Positions 36,650 through 45,694 of a DNA stretch of 47,888 bases are shown here, piece after piece (positions within the stretch are counted from its first letter, which is position 1; every line of letters begins with the position of its first letter). This stretch comes from a virus. The position numbers were made by a program, and so were the translations under genes. Below the pieces are notes generated by a model. It was not told where the DNA came from. It did no database searches and was given only the letters and a program-made list of their open reading frames with translations. The stretch is taken from positions 1 to 47,888 of IMG/VR virus record IMGVR_UViG_3300008261_000210. One strand, written 5' to 3'.

Positions 36650-39600
36650 ATGAAGCTTGCAGACTCAACGGCAGCTAAGTGTGGTACTAATAACGTGAAT
36701 GCTATGGTATCCATAACAAGTGCTAGTCTTCACAATTTTCATGTATATAATACTTTACTGTTATCAAAAACAATAAGCGGTGTAGTTGGACTGGTTAAAA
36801 ATGGTGATGGAATTCTAACTTTATCTGAAAACAATACATATTCTGGCAATACATATATTAATAATGGCGTACTTGTTCTCACAAATCTATCTTGTCTGCC
36901 TGGATATAATATAAATGGTCGATACAATGTGGCGCCTGGTTCTACGCTTGCAGTTTATAATGCTATTACTGATGCTAATATTGCAACGCTTTTAGCTACA
37001 ACAAACTTTGCTGCAAACTCTGCAATTGGCTTCGATACTACATCTGGAAATAGAACTTATGGAAACTCCATAGTTAATACTTCGCAAGGAGCAATAGGTA
37101 TTACAAAACTTGGAAATGGTATATTAACCCTATCAACTGGAAATACATATACTGGTACTACGCTTATTTTAGCAGGTACATTGTCTACCCCGTCGGCAAA
37201 TATTATACCAGACTCTTCTGCTGTTACAATCGCTTCAGGGGCAATACTTGCTCTAGGTGGAACCGAACAGCTTTCTACAATTTCAGGCGGGGGGACTTTA
37301 AATTGCGGAACCAATGCGCTGACGCTTTCTTCTTCTTCAAATGCTACTTTTGCTGGCACGTTAACAAGTAGTTTGGCTGCTGGCGCGGCAATAACAAAAA
37401 ACGGAATAGGTACACAAACATTTTCTGGAACTGTTAATGTTATTCGACAAGTGTCGCATAATACTGGTGGAATTGCGGTTGTTGGTGGTACATTTACACA
37501 AAATTTAGCGGTTTCGACAAGAAACTATCAAATGGCAGTTCAGCCTTCCTATGCTGCTACTTTAACTGTTAGTGATGGTGGTACGATGAATTTGGTGGGC
37601 TTTATGTTTGGTGAAAATTCCGGAGGAACCTCTATTGTCAATGTATTAACTGGTGGTATAATATCTAATGCAGGCGATGCGTGGATGTCTGGAGTTAGCG
37701 AAACTTTAAATGTGAATGGTGGAACTTGGATAAATGGAAGCACGTTTGATATTGGAGGTGGTACACTTGGTACAAATATTATTAATATTACAGGTGGAAC
37801 GTTTTCAGTGTCCGGTACTATGAATTGGAATCGTGGCAATGTGGCTGGTACAGTTAATACAATAAATCTTGACGGCGGCACTATAGTTATCGCTGGTTTC
37901 TTTCAGCAAGGAACAGGGATAAATACATTTAATTTTAATGGTGGCACGTTTTCAAACTCTATTAATTTGACTATCAATCACAGCGCAATAACCACAAATG
38001 TAAAATCTGGAGGCGCAATATTTTCTTGTCCTGGTGGAACAACGCTAACATTTACAAATATTCTAGTCAATGCTGGTGGAGGTGGTGGGGTTATTAAAAC
38101 TGGTCTTGGAAGGCTTGTCTTAAACGGAGTAAATACTTTTACGGGACAGGTTTCTGTGCTGGAAGGAACGCTTTCTGTTGCTTCAGTAAATAATAATTCT
38201 GCTAATGGAGTTTTTGGAAATAGCACCTTATCTATTGTTTTAGGAAGTGACGGAAAAACAGGAATTTTACAATACACTGCTGCTGCTAATGCTACTACTA
38301 CAAAAGGAATCATATTGCCATTAGGCGCTATTGGAACTCTTGATATTACTGGAGCTACCAATGCTGGATTAACAATAACTGGTAATATTAGTGGTTCTGG
38401 TTCACTTGTTAAAACAGGTCAAGGTGTAATGACATATTCAGGAAACAATACGTATACAGGAGGTACGACTTTATCTGAAGGAATAAATGTTGTGGCTTCT
38501 GATACAGCCTTTGGCACAGGTACAGTTAATTTTAATGGGTGTAGTATACGTGCTCATACAACATCGCAAAGAACGCTTGCCAATAATATTATTATAAATG
38601 CTAATACCACGTTTGTTACTACTGTCGGTGAAAAGTCTTTAATTCTCGCTGGACCTGTTACGATAACTGGGCTTAGACAATTAGCTGTTGCAACTGGATC
38701 GAATGATGCAACCCAACCTTTGATAATTTCAGGTCCAATTGGAGATGGTGGAAATAATTATCAAATTAATAGATCAGGAGCTGGTATATTAGTTTTAAGT
38801 GGACAAAACACATTTGGCGGGCCTTTGGTCCTTCAAGCAGGAAATACTAGAATTTTATATCCAACGATTGGAGATATTAGAACCACAGCAGGCAATCTTC
38901 AATTTGCATCAGGAATTACAAACGATATCTCTTCTAGTATTAGAAATAATACACAAGCTATTAGAATTGATACTAATGGACAAAATGTAACATTTGCATC
39001 ATTATCTTCTTCCAACTCCGGCGGATTAATTAAAACTGGGGCAGGTACGCTTACACTAACGGGATCTAATAACGCCTTTAGGGGGTCTCCAATTTCAAAT
39101 GTAGGAACACTTATTATTGCTGGAACTTTTTCATGTGCGTCAAGAATAGCTGTTTCTGATATTGCTGGTTCTACTACTGGTGCTATTACCGTTAGCGGAA
39201 CTCTAATTCAAACAACAGGCGCGACAGGGAGCTCAAGAGCTTTCCAAATAGCATTGCAGGCTGGAAATTCTGGAACATTTAATGTTGTAAGCGGCGGTAA
39301 TGTTACATTATTTAGTGGATGTATGCTTGGTGAAAATGCGGGGGGTAATGGTACCTTCAATATGACTGGCGGAACCGTATCGACAAATGGACAGTTTTGG
39401 TTTTCGGGCGCTAATTCAACACTGATAGTTACCAATGGTACTCTGAATTGTGGATCTACTATTTATATTGGTGGCGGTAGTGGGACAACAATCAGCACGT
39501 TGACAATTTCTGGTGGAATAGTATCAACTCCATCAAATTTAATTTTTGGTCTTGGAGCTGCAACATCTACGATGACTGTTAATCTCGACGGAGGAACATT

Positions 39601-40126
39601 TTCTTGTGCTACTTTTGAATATAACCAGGGAACTGCAACTATAAATTTAAATGGTGGAATACTTTCGTTCACCGGCGCAGGAAATACTCCTTTAGCTTCG
39701 CAACTTATTTTTTCTGTAAAATCTGGAGGCGCCATTATTAATATACCAACAATGGGAAGAATTGTAACTATACAAAGCGTGCTTGCTGATGGTACTGGAG
39801 GTGGGGGTATAACAAAAACGGGAGTAGGCTTATTATCTCTTAGTGCAATTAATACGTATACTGGAACAACTAATATTTCGGAAGGGACGCTCAGGGTAGT
39901 TAAAAAGATATCTGGCACTGGCTCTGATGCAAGCTTCGCTCAGGCTGATTTTACACAAACCACTTTATCAGTAACTTTTGTTTCTGGGAATCCTCCATCT
40001 GTTGGAGATACATTTAGATTATTTCCAGGAACTACGCAACAAACATACGGTACTGTTACTCTTATAAATTATGCAGGAACGGCATCTTATGATTCTACAA
40101 ATTCAACTTTAATAATTAATACATAA
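36650..40126 (+). CDS. giant beta-helix adhesin with autotransporter-associated repeats
   Basis: 1158 residues made mostly of autotransporter-associated beta-strand (PATR-type) repeats. Units include LVKNGDGILTLSENNTYSGN (about 46-65), LGNGILTLSTGNTYTGT, GLGRLVLNGVNTFTGQ, KTGQGVMTYSGNNTYTGG, KTGAGTLTLTGSNNAF and KTGVGLLSLSAINTYTGT. Gly/Thr/Asn content is extreme. There is no signal peptide and no C-terminal autotransporter barrel, so it is not exported that way. Position among tail genes suggests a phage adhesin or tail fibre. It starts 8 nt after the previous stop. Confidence 0.82.
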   Translation: MKLADSTAAKCGTNNVNAMVSITSASLHNFHVYNTLLLSKTISGVVGLVKNGDGILTLSENNTYSGNTYINNGVLVLTNLSCLPGYNINGRYNVAPGSTLAVYNAITDANIATLLATTNFAANSAIGFDTTSGNRTYGNSIVNTSQGAIGITKLGNGILTLSTGNTYTGTTLILAGTLSTPSANIIPDSSAVTIASGAILALGGTEQLSTISGGGTLNCGTNALTLSSSSNATFAGTLTSSLAAGAAITKNGIGTQTFSGTVNVIRQVSHNTGGIAVVGGTFTQNLAVSTRNYQMAVQPSYAATLTVSDGGTMNLVGFMFGENSGGTSIVNVLTGGIISNAGDAWMSGVSETLNVNGGTWINGSTFDIGGGTLGTNIINITGGTFSVSGTMNWNRGNVAGTVNTINLDGGTIVIAGFFQQGTGINTFNFNGGTFSNSINLTINHSAITTNVKSGGAIFSCPGGTTLTFTNILVNAGGGGGVIKTGLGRLVLNGVNTFTGQVSVLEGTLSVASVNNNSANGVFGNSTLSIVLGSDGKTGILQYTAAANATTTKGIILPLGAIGTLDITGATNAGLTITGNISGSGSLVKTGQGVMTYSGNNTYTGGTTLSEGINVVASDTAFGTGTVNFNGCSIRAHTTSQRTLANNIIINANTTFVTTVGEKSLILAGPVTITGLRQLAVATGSNDATQPLIISGPIGDGGNNYQINRSGAGILVLSGQNTFGGPLVLQAGNTRILYPTIGDIRTTAGNLQFASGITNDISSSIRNNTQAIRIDTNGQNVTFASLSSSNSGGLIKTGAGTLTLTGSNNAFRGSPISNVGTLIIAGTFSCASRIAVSDIAGSTTGAITVSGTLIQTTGATGSSRAFQIALQAGNSGTFNVVSGGNVTLFSGCMLGENAGGNGTFNMTGGTVSTNGQFWFSGANSTLIVTNGTLNCGSTIYIGGGSGTTISTLTISGGIVSTPSNLIFGLGAATSTMTVNLDGGTFSCATFEYNQGTATINLNGGILSFTGAGNTPLASQLIFSVKSGGAIINIPTMGRIVTIQSVLADGTGGGGITKTGVGLLSLSAINTYTGTTNISEGTLRVVKKISGTGSDASFAQADFTQTTLSVTFVSGNPPSVGDTFRLFPGTTQQTYGTVTLINYAGTASYDSTNSTLIINT

Positions 40127-40127
40127 T

Positions 40128-40502
40128 ATGATTATACAACCAAATTGGACAATAACTGATAGCGGACCGTGGCAGCTTATCTATAATGGTACTTCTATTA
40201 TATCGTTATTAGAAGTTAGGGGAATTACTTCTACTCAGGAATATGTTTTTGCTGGTACTAAAGAAGAATGTGAAGCAGAAATAATTAGATTAAATTTACC
40301 TTGGGCTTCTGGATCTGTTTTGCCAGTTGTTGGAGAAAATACGGTGATACAAACCACTTATAAATTAATTCATGACGGTACACATATTTTGTGTTTTTCT
40401 GCGGACGCAGACTCTTCCAATGTAGAAGGGATAACGGTTATTGGTACTTTTCAAGAATGTCAACAAGAAATAACTAGATTGAATTTAACTTGGCTTGATT
40501 AA
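40128..40502 (+). CDS. two-repeat protein, 124 aa
   Basis: 124 residues in two similar halves: LIYNGTSIISL...ECEAEIIRLNLPW and LIHDGTHILCF...ECQQEITRLNLTW. Each half is about 55 residues of beta strands followed by one helix. It starts 1 nt after the adhesin stop, so it may be an assembly or attachment partner of the adhesin. No family is recognised. Confidence 0.7.
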   Translation: MIIQPNWTITDSGPWQLIYNGTSIISLLEVRGITSTQEYVFAGTKEECEAEIIRLNLPWASGSVLPVVGENTVIQTTYKLIHDGTHILCFSADADSSNVEGITVIGTFQECQQEITRLNLTWLD

Positions 40503-40522
40503 GTGTAATATAAAGAATTATT

Positions 40523-40858
40523 ATGATTATTAAAAAAATAAAAGACGTTATTGAGGGTAAAGCCTCTATTGGGCATGGTAGATCATCAAAATGGCCATCT
40601 GTAAGAAAAAAGCATTTGGATGCAAATCCCGAGTGCGCGCTATGTGCTGGGAAAGACAAATTAGAAGTACATCACATTAAACCGTTTCATGAGCATCCCG
40701 AATTAGAACTCGAACCGACCAATTTAATCACTCTGTGCGAGTCTTACAGTTACGGAATATGTTGTCATAGAACCGTTGGGCATCTTGGTAATTATAAAAA
40801 AATAAATCCTCATGCTGTAATTGATGCAAAGATTTGGAATAAGAAGTTGACAACCTAG
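40523..40858 (+). CDS. HNH endonuclease
   Basis: 111 residues. CALC (about 38-41) is followed by LEVHHIKPFH (about 47-56), PTNLITLCE and CCHRTVGH, the His-Asn-His metal-finger layout with structural Cys pairs. HNH enzymes nick or cut DNA. In several phages one acts with the terminase in packaging. The distance from TerL here leaves a homing or other role open. Confidence 0.85.
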   Translation: MIIKKIKDVIEGKASIGHGRSSKWPSVRKKHLDANPECALCAGKDKLEVHHIKPFHEHPELELEPTNLITLCESYSYGICCHRTVGHLGNYKKINPHAVIDAKIWNKKLTT

Positions 40859-40869
40859 AATATATACAT

Positions 40870-41475
40870 ATGAAAAAGCTATCTCTATTTTTGGGTTTTT
40901 TGCTTCTTTCTTCTTGTACGGTTTATACTGAAAAACAATCCGAAGCTTTATCTAAGGTTGTGTATGCTTCAAAAGATTCAATGGAAGCTGCCAGAATAGA
41001 TTTAGCCGATAAGTATATAACTGAAACAACAAGGATTGTCAGACCTCCCAAGAATAGAATTCCAATCGAGTCCGTATATAAAAAAATAGATCATCATATT
41101 GGTACGGTTTCTAGCGGAAGTAAACTTGATCCTGTTCCCGTTGGAAAACATAGAACAGTCATAATTCCAGAAAAATATAGGAATGATACCGTTATTGTTG
41201 TTAATACCGACGAGTATAATCAGCTTTTGAAGGATAAGGAAATATTTATTCAGATTCAAAAAGATACAGCAGATCTACTTGATGCTAAAAAGCAAGTTGA
41301 TGACGAATTAATCCGACAGATGGAAAACCGAGATAAGATGATTAATGATCTCAACATGATGCAGAAAAAATTAGTCGAAAAGGATTTAGCTATACTTCGA
41401 AGAAACATTCTTATAGTATTGTTGATTGCCGCAATGGGAGGGGCAACGTATTTAAGAATAAAGGGAATATTATGA
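40870..41475 (+). CDS. u-spanin-like lysis lipoprotein
   Basis: 201 residues. A type II signal peptide, MKKLSLFLGFLLLSSC, puts a lipidated Cys at 16. A long periplasmic region with a helical stretch (about 130-175) follows, and then a C-terminal transmembrane helix (about 178-197, NILIVLLIAAMGGATYL). An N-terminal lipoprotein plus a C-terminal inner-membrane anchor is the hallmark of unimolecular spanins, which fuse inner and outer membranes in the last step of lysis. It implies a Gram-negative-type host. The gene lies beside holin- and lysozyme-like genes. Confidence 0.75.
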   Translation: MKKLSLFLGFLLLSSCTVYTEKQSEALSKVVYASKDSMEAARIDLADKYITETTRIVRPPKNRIPIESVYKKIDHHIGTVSSGSKLDPVPVGKHRTVIIPEKYRNDTVIVVNTDEYNQLLKDKEIFIQIQKDTADLLDAKKQVDDELIRQMENRDKMINDLNMMQKKLVEKDLAILRRNILIVLLIAAMGGATYLRIKGIL

Positions 41476-41588
41476 AAAAAGAAAATCAAATTGAAGAAAA
41501 AATAAAAGAGTTAATATGGAATCACGCACTTAAAATTATTTTTGCACTTGGTTTTATTTTTGGCTTTATTATAAGATCTATATTTTAA
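41472..41588 (+). CDS. small membrane protein, 38 aa
   Basis: 38 residues: a charged amphipathic start (MKKENQIEEKIKELIWNHAL) and one hydrophobic span (KIIFALGFIFGFIIRSIF). Its ATG overlaps the spanin stop (ATGA), so it is coupled. A role in lysis (holin or accessory) is plausible from position only. Confidence 0.6.
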   Translation: MKKENQIEEKIKELIWNHALKIIFALGFIFGFIIRSIF

Positions 41589-41634
41589 TTATTTAATGTA
41601 ATAATTTATTACAAGTTTTAATAATATATAAATC

Positions 41635-42282
41635 ATGATTTCTTCATTCGTTTCAACAGATTATGCGGTGCCGGTATTGATAGCGTTTCTAACTGGTATA
41701 ATTGGACCAGCGGTAGTTACTTATATTAAGTATATTTTAAGTTTGAAGAAAATAAAAGATATAAATAAAAGAAGGGACGATTTTAATATAACGATAAGTA
41801 CTCAACAAAAAATAAATGATACTTTAAATGATTTGCAATCGAAGTATGGTTTAGATAGAATTTGGATTGCTCAATTTCATAACGGTGGCAACTTTTATCC
41901 TGGAAATAAGAGTATGAAAAAAATGTCGGCAACTTTTGAGTCTACAAGGGCTGGCGTTTCAACAGACTTTATGAAACTTCAGAATCTTCCCGTTTCTTTT
42001 TTTAGCAGCGTTCTTCAGCGAATGAATGAAAATCAAAGCGGCGTTATAATTGAAACAGATGAAACTAGCGATAACGCCTTTAAGGATTTTTGGTTACACC
42101 GTGGAATAGTTAGATCCTACATGTTTCCAATTATTTGCTTGGAGGGTGATTTTATAGGAGTGCTTGGGGTGGATTTTAATAGCGATACTGGTAACTTGAG
42201 CGATGAGTTATATATGGAGCTGGAAAATGAATCTAGAATTTTAGCTGGGTATGTTGCGATAGTATCTATTGAAAAACACTGA
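41635..42282 (+). CDS. membrane-anchored GAF-like domain protein
   Basis: 215 residues. One N-terminal membrane span (about 12-36) is followed by a short coiled coil and a soluble domain of about 140 residues with GAF-like strands: RIWIAQFHNGGNFYPGN (75-91), then SGVIIETDETSDN and FPIICLEGDFIGVLGVDFNS. GAF domains bind small ligands or act as dimer modules. It lies within the lysis gene group. Function unknown. Confidence 0.65.
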   Translation: MISSFVSTDYAVPVLIAFLTGIIGPAVVTYIKYILSLKKIKDINKRRDDFNITISTQQKINDTLNDLQSKYGLDRIWIAQFHNGGNFYPGNKSMKKMSATFESTRAGVSTDFMKLQNLPVSFFSSVLQRMNENQSGVIIETDETSDNAFKDFWLHRGIVRSYMFPIICLEGDFIGVLGVDFNSDTGNLSDELYMELENESRILAGYVAIVSIEKH

Positions 42283-42290
42283 TTAATTGT

Positions 42291-42716
42291 ATGATTTCGT
42301 TAATAAAAAATGCGGCGATGAGTGCGGTTTCTTTTTTGAGCAATAGTCATGTCCCGCCAAATACACCAGCTCAAGACATGGATAGATTAAAATCCATAAA
42401 CCATATGGAATCTAAAAAATTCTTTATTGTTCTTACGTCTGTTGCTATTTTAGCATTTTTTTATTTTATTAGTATAGGTATAATGTTTTTATTGCCTCGT
42501 GAAGCTCCAGAATTCGTCAGCGGATTCGTTACTATATTTTCAAAAACTATTGAGATTTTAGCTATTATTATAGCTTCTTATGTTGGTGCTCAGGCTGTCG
42601 TGGATTTAAAGTATAGTAGTAAATCAAGCGCTTCACTTGAGGGAGTGACTGAAACTATTGATGAGGTAACTGTTATTCAAACAAATGCTAAAGAAGAAGA
42701 TTATGAGCTCGTCTAA
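42291..42716 (+). CDS. two-span membrane protein, holin candidate
   Basis: 141 residues with two hydrophobic spans (about 43-68 and 77-105) and charged ends. Size, topology and overlap with the lysozyme-like gene fit a holin, which would release the endolysin through the inner membrane. There is no sequence-specific motif, so other membrane roles are possible. Confidence 0.5.
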   Translation: MISLIKNAAMSAVSFLSNSHVPPNTPAQDMDRLKSINHMESKKFFIVLTSVAILAFFYFISIGIMFLLPREAPEFVSGFVTIFSKTIEILAIIIASYVGAQAVVDLKYSSKSSASLEGVTETIDEVTVIQTNAKEEDYELV

Positions 42717-43320
42717 ACCGTCACCTAAAACATTAGATCTTTTGCTTCAATATGAAGTGGGAGGCGGTAAATCTTATTACGAAAAATATCTTTCTAAATT
42801 TACTTGGCCAGGTGGGGCTTCTGGTCCAACAATTGCCATTGGCGTAGACTGTGCTTATTATTCCGAATCAGAGTTGTCTGAAATATTTTCATTTCTTGCA
42901 AAAGATCAAGTAAAGAAAATTCAAGCAGCCTCGGGAAAATCAGGAGAAGGGGGAAAAGAATACGCAAAAAGCTTAAGAGCGGCGGGGATTGTTGTTGGCT
43001 GGGATAAGGCATTGGAGATTTTTCAAAAACTTACTTGGCCAAAATTTACAAAACTTGCAGAAAAAACATTTCCAGGTTTAGCTAGTTTGCATCCAGATGC
43101 TTATGGGGCAATAATTTCATTAGTATTCAATAGAGGAACCAGTCTTAAAGGGGATTCGAGAAAAGAAATGGTTAACATAAAAAATCTAATTCCTAAAAAA
43201 GATTACAAAAAAATTGCAAAAGAATTTCGTAACATGAAACGAATTTGGGTCGGCAAAAATTTAGATGGATTATTGGAAAGAAGAGAAGCTGAAGCTAAGC
43301 TTGTTGAACAATGCATATGA
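42703..43320 (+). CDS. endolysin, T4 lysozyme-like glycoside hydrolase
   Basis: 205 residues. The catalytic Glu lies early in LLLQYEVGGG (about residue 18). GPTIAIGVDCAYYS (about 42-55) corresponds to the active-site beta strands, YGAIISLVFNRGT (about 138-150) to the conserved Asn/Arg/Gly helix, and RREAEAKLVEQ lies at the end. It would hydrolyse peptidoglycan and lacks a signal peptide, so it would need a holin. The start overlaps the holin candidate by 14 nt. An in-frame ATG at 42685 is an alternative. Confidence 0.8.
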   Translation: MSSSKPSPKTLDLLLQYEVGGGKSYYEKYLSKFTWPGGASGPTIAIGVDCAYYSESELSEIFSFLAKDQVKKIQAASGKSGEGGKEYAKSLRAAGIVVGWDKALEIFQKLTWPKFTKLAEKTFPGLASLHPDAYGAIISLVFNRGTSLKGDSRKEMVNIKNLIPKKDYKKIAKEFRNMKRIWVGKNLDGLLERREAEAKLVEQCI

Positions 43321-43403
43321 TACATTTCATACAGTATAAAAAATATGTGACATTTTTTATATAATTGTGTAAAATTATATTACAATAAAATAAATTATTT
43401 AAA

Positions 43404-45107
43404 ATGCCTACATTCGAAAATTCTTATATTTGGGTAAAAGATTTGGTGGCAGAAGAATATAGACCATCAGTCAAAATTAAGTTTCCACTTGAGACTATTT
43501 TTGCATCTGATCCGGTCAAAGTTTTTTTACCTCAAGATGATGATATTAATATTGCAAAAGCTGGTATAGATTCTTTAAAGCCATTTTTAGACCCATCTGT
43601 CGATTTGGAAAAAAACTATGACTTGATTGGTGTTGCTTTTAATGCTTTCGTTGTGAACAGAGCCAATAAGAATGGTCAAGTTATTTCTACTGAAGTTGCT
43701 CTTTCTTCCGTTGAGAATTTTAAATTTAAGCCGATGAATATCGAGCATAAAAGAAAGAATGTTGCTGGGTTGATAACTAATTATGGCTTCAGCGAATACG
43801 GGACTGATAAGCCGTTAACACTTGATGAAGTAAAAAATAAGAAAGATCCATTTAATGTTGTTTTAAGTGGTTTTGTTTGGAGAATTGTTAATGATGAGTT
43901 TGCTGCGAAATTGGAGGAGTCCTCAGATCCTTCTTCTCAATCTTATTTAACTATATCAACCAGTTGGGAAATGGGCTTTAGAGATTTTAATATAGCTAAG
44001 GGGTCTGAAAATCTTTCCGAAGCTGTTATTTTCACCGATAGCGGAGAAATCGACCAGCTGAAAGACAAGCTCGCCCATTTTGGGGGGAAGGGTCTTGACG
44101 AAGATGGTAGACCTCTTTACATAAATTTAGTTGGTGAGGTTTTGCCGCTTGGAATAGGATTTACAACCAATCCTGCCGCTGATGTTAAGGGCGTTAAAGT
44201 ATTTGGTTCAGACGACTTAGAAAATAAACTTTCTGATGAAAATGATACTAAAGACGATGCTGATTCGGCGCCTGCGGAAACAGAGGTTTTAACTAGTAGT
44301 TCCCAATTAACCGAAAACCATGTAGAAACAAATATAAATATAATTTCAAATAAAATAGATTCGCAACAAATAGCCGCGTCTGAAAATTTTGAACAAGAAA
44401 AAAACGAAAAGGAAAATAATAAAATGCTTATAAAATCTATTCATGATTTAAACGATGATTCTTTGAAGCAAGTATGCGCAACGGATATTCGTTCGCTATT
44501 TGAAGAAGAGATCAAAAAAGCCAGCGAAAAATTCTCAGAGGAGCAAGCTGCTAAAGATAGCGTTATTGCCGAGGCTGAAAAAACAAAAGCTGAACTCGAA
44601 ACTCAACTCGAACAATTGAGGGAAGTTGGTGAGCAGCTTAAGGCTGAACTTGAAAAAATTAAAAATGAAGCTGAAGCTCGCGAACTTCAGGAAGCGTTCC
44701 AAAATAGAATGGCTACTTTAGATGAAGAGTTTTCTTTAGATGATGAAGACCGTCAGGCTATCGGTGAGCAAATAAAAAACCTTGACCAAGACTCTTTTGA
44801 GAAATGGTATAAAGCTTTTAATGTTTTTGCTAAAGGCAAAAATAAAAAAATGATGATGGAGAAAAAAGCAGCTGAACAAAAAATGAAAGAAGAAAAAGAA
44901 GGCTGCGCTTCATCTGAAAAAAATGAATCTGCTGAAGTGATTGCTTCAGAGCAGCATGAAAAAGAGCAAGAGGCTGCTATTGTACTTGAAAAAGTTCAAG
45001 CGCATGAAGTTGCTCTTCCTAATGGAGCAGTTGCAGAAGACAGCCTTAGACAAAAATATGCTAAAGCTTTCAACAGCAACACTATTAAAATACAATTAAA
45101 CAACTAA
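43404..45107 (+). CDS. prohead protease-like domain fused to scaffold-like coiled coil
   Basis: 567 residues in two parts. Residues 1-285 include MNIEHKRKNVAGLITNYGF (about 112-130) and SYLTISTSWEMGF (about 178-190). This spacing of His and Ser resembles phage prohead maturation proteases. After a disordered acidic/Gln-rich linker comes a Glu/Lys-rich coiled coil (about 345-500), as in scaffold proteins. An internal ATG at 44424, after GGAAAATAATAAA, could start the scaffold part alone (227 aa). It precedes the decoration and capsid genes. Confidence 0.7.
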   Translation: MPTFENSYIWVKDLVAEEYRPSVKIKFPLETIFASDPVKVFLPQDDDINIAKAGIDSLKPFLDPSVDLEKNYDLIGVAFNAFVVNRANKNGQVISTEVALSSVENFKFKPMNIEHKRKNVAGLITNYGFSEYGTDKPLTLDEVKNKKDPFNVVLSGFVWRIVNDEFAAKLEESSDPSSQSYLTISTSWEMGFRDFNIAKGSENLSEAVIFTDSGEIDQLKDKLAHFGGKGLDEDGRPLYINLVGEVLPLGIGFTTNPAADVKGVKVFGSDDLENKLSDENDTKDDADSAPAETEVLTSSSQLTENHVETNINIISNKIDSQQIAASENFEQEKNEKENNKMLIKSIHDLNDDSLKQVCATDIRSLFEEEIKKASEKFSEEQAAKDSVIAEAEKTKAELETQLEQLREVGEQLKAELEKIKNEAEARELQEAFQNRMATLDEEFSLDDEDRQAIGEQIKNLDQDSFEKWYKAFNVFAKGKNKKMMMEKKAAEQKMKEEKEGCASSEKNESAEVIASEQHEKEQEAAIVLEKVQAHEVALPNGAVAEDSLRQKYAKAFNSNTIKIQLNN

Positions 45108-45126
45108 ACAATAAATAAATAAAAAT

Positions 45127-45660
45127 ATGACAATTAGACCTTTTAGAGATTACAGCGAGCATGAGGTGATTAACCTTTTTGCTCTTGAAGGAGAAACAAA
45201 CAAGGGGACATTCGTTACTGCTAAAGATAACGGTTTTGACCTTACTGCTCAACCAAATTTTGAGAACGATAGCTTTATTGATAATACTATTTCTGCTCGT
45301 TTTAACGTTGCGAATAGACTTGTTCCTGCTCCATCTGGAACCATTCCATCTATGGTTCTTGGAATGACCCTTAAAGACGTTAGAAGCCTCGATGAAAATG
45401 GTTACCCATTAAAATTTGAACCACGTAAGGCTGCCGAGCGTGATCTTATCATCAGCGGCGAGGCTGTGCCAGTTGTGAAGCGTGGCGTTTTCTTGTATAG
45501 CGGAATACAGGGATCCCCTGTATTTGGAGATGGTCTTGCTATTTCCGACGCTGGAGACGGTTCGCTTAAGGTTGTTGCTCCCGGCAACACAAGCGCTGTC
45601 GCTAAAGCCCTTGGACCAAAAGACGTAAACGGTTTTGCATTAATAGATATCAAGCTTTAA
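45127..45660 (+). CDS. head decoration-like protein, 177 aa
   Basis: 177 residues, beta-rich and Gly/Pro-containing, without Cys. Sequence DGLAISDAGDGSLKVVAPG and the position between the scaffold-like and capsid genes fit phage head decoration/stabilisation proteins. Codon choice is closer to that of the capsid gene than to other late genes, consistent with high expression. The specific family is not certain. Confidence 0.6.
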   Translation: MTIRPFRDYSEHEVINLFALEGETNKGTFVTAKDNGFDLTAQPNFENDSFIDNTISARFNVANRLVPAPSGTIPSMVLGMTLKDVRSLDENGYPLKFEPRKAAERDLIISGEAVPVVKRGVFLYSGIQGSPVFGDGLAISDAGDGSLKVVAPGNTSAVAKALGPKDVNGFALIDIKL

Positions 45661-45694
45661 TCTTAACAAAAAATTTAGAAATTAAGTAAAAAAT

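Noticed and set aside
36739-39918. Long minus-strand ORFs opposite the repeat adhesin
   Set aside because: They are Pro/Val-rich mirror frames of the Gly/Thr/Asn repeats, not independent genes.
40523-40858. The HNH gene as evidence of a mobile intron
   Set aside because: No interrupted gene flanks it. The neighbouring ORFs are complete.
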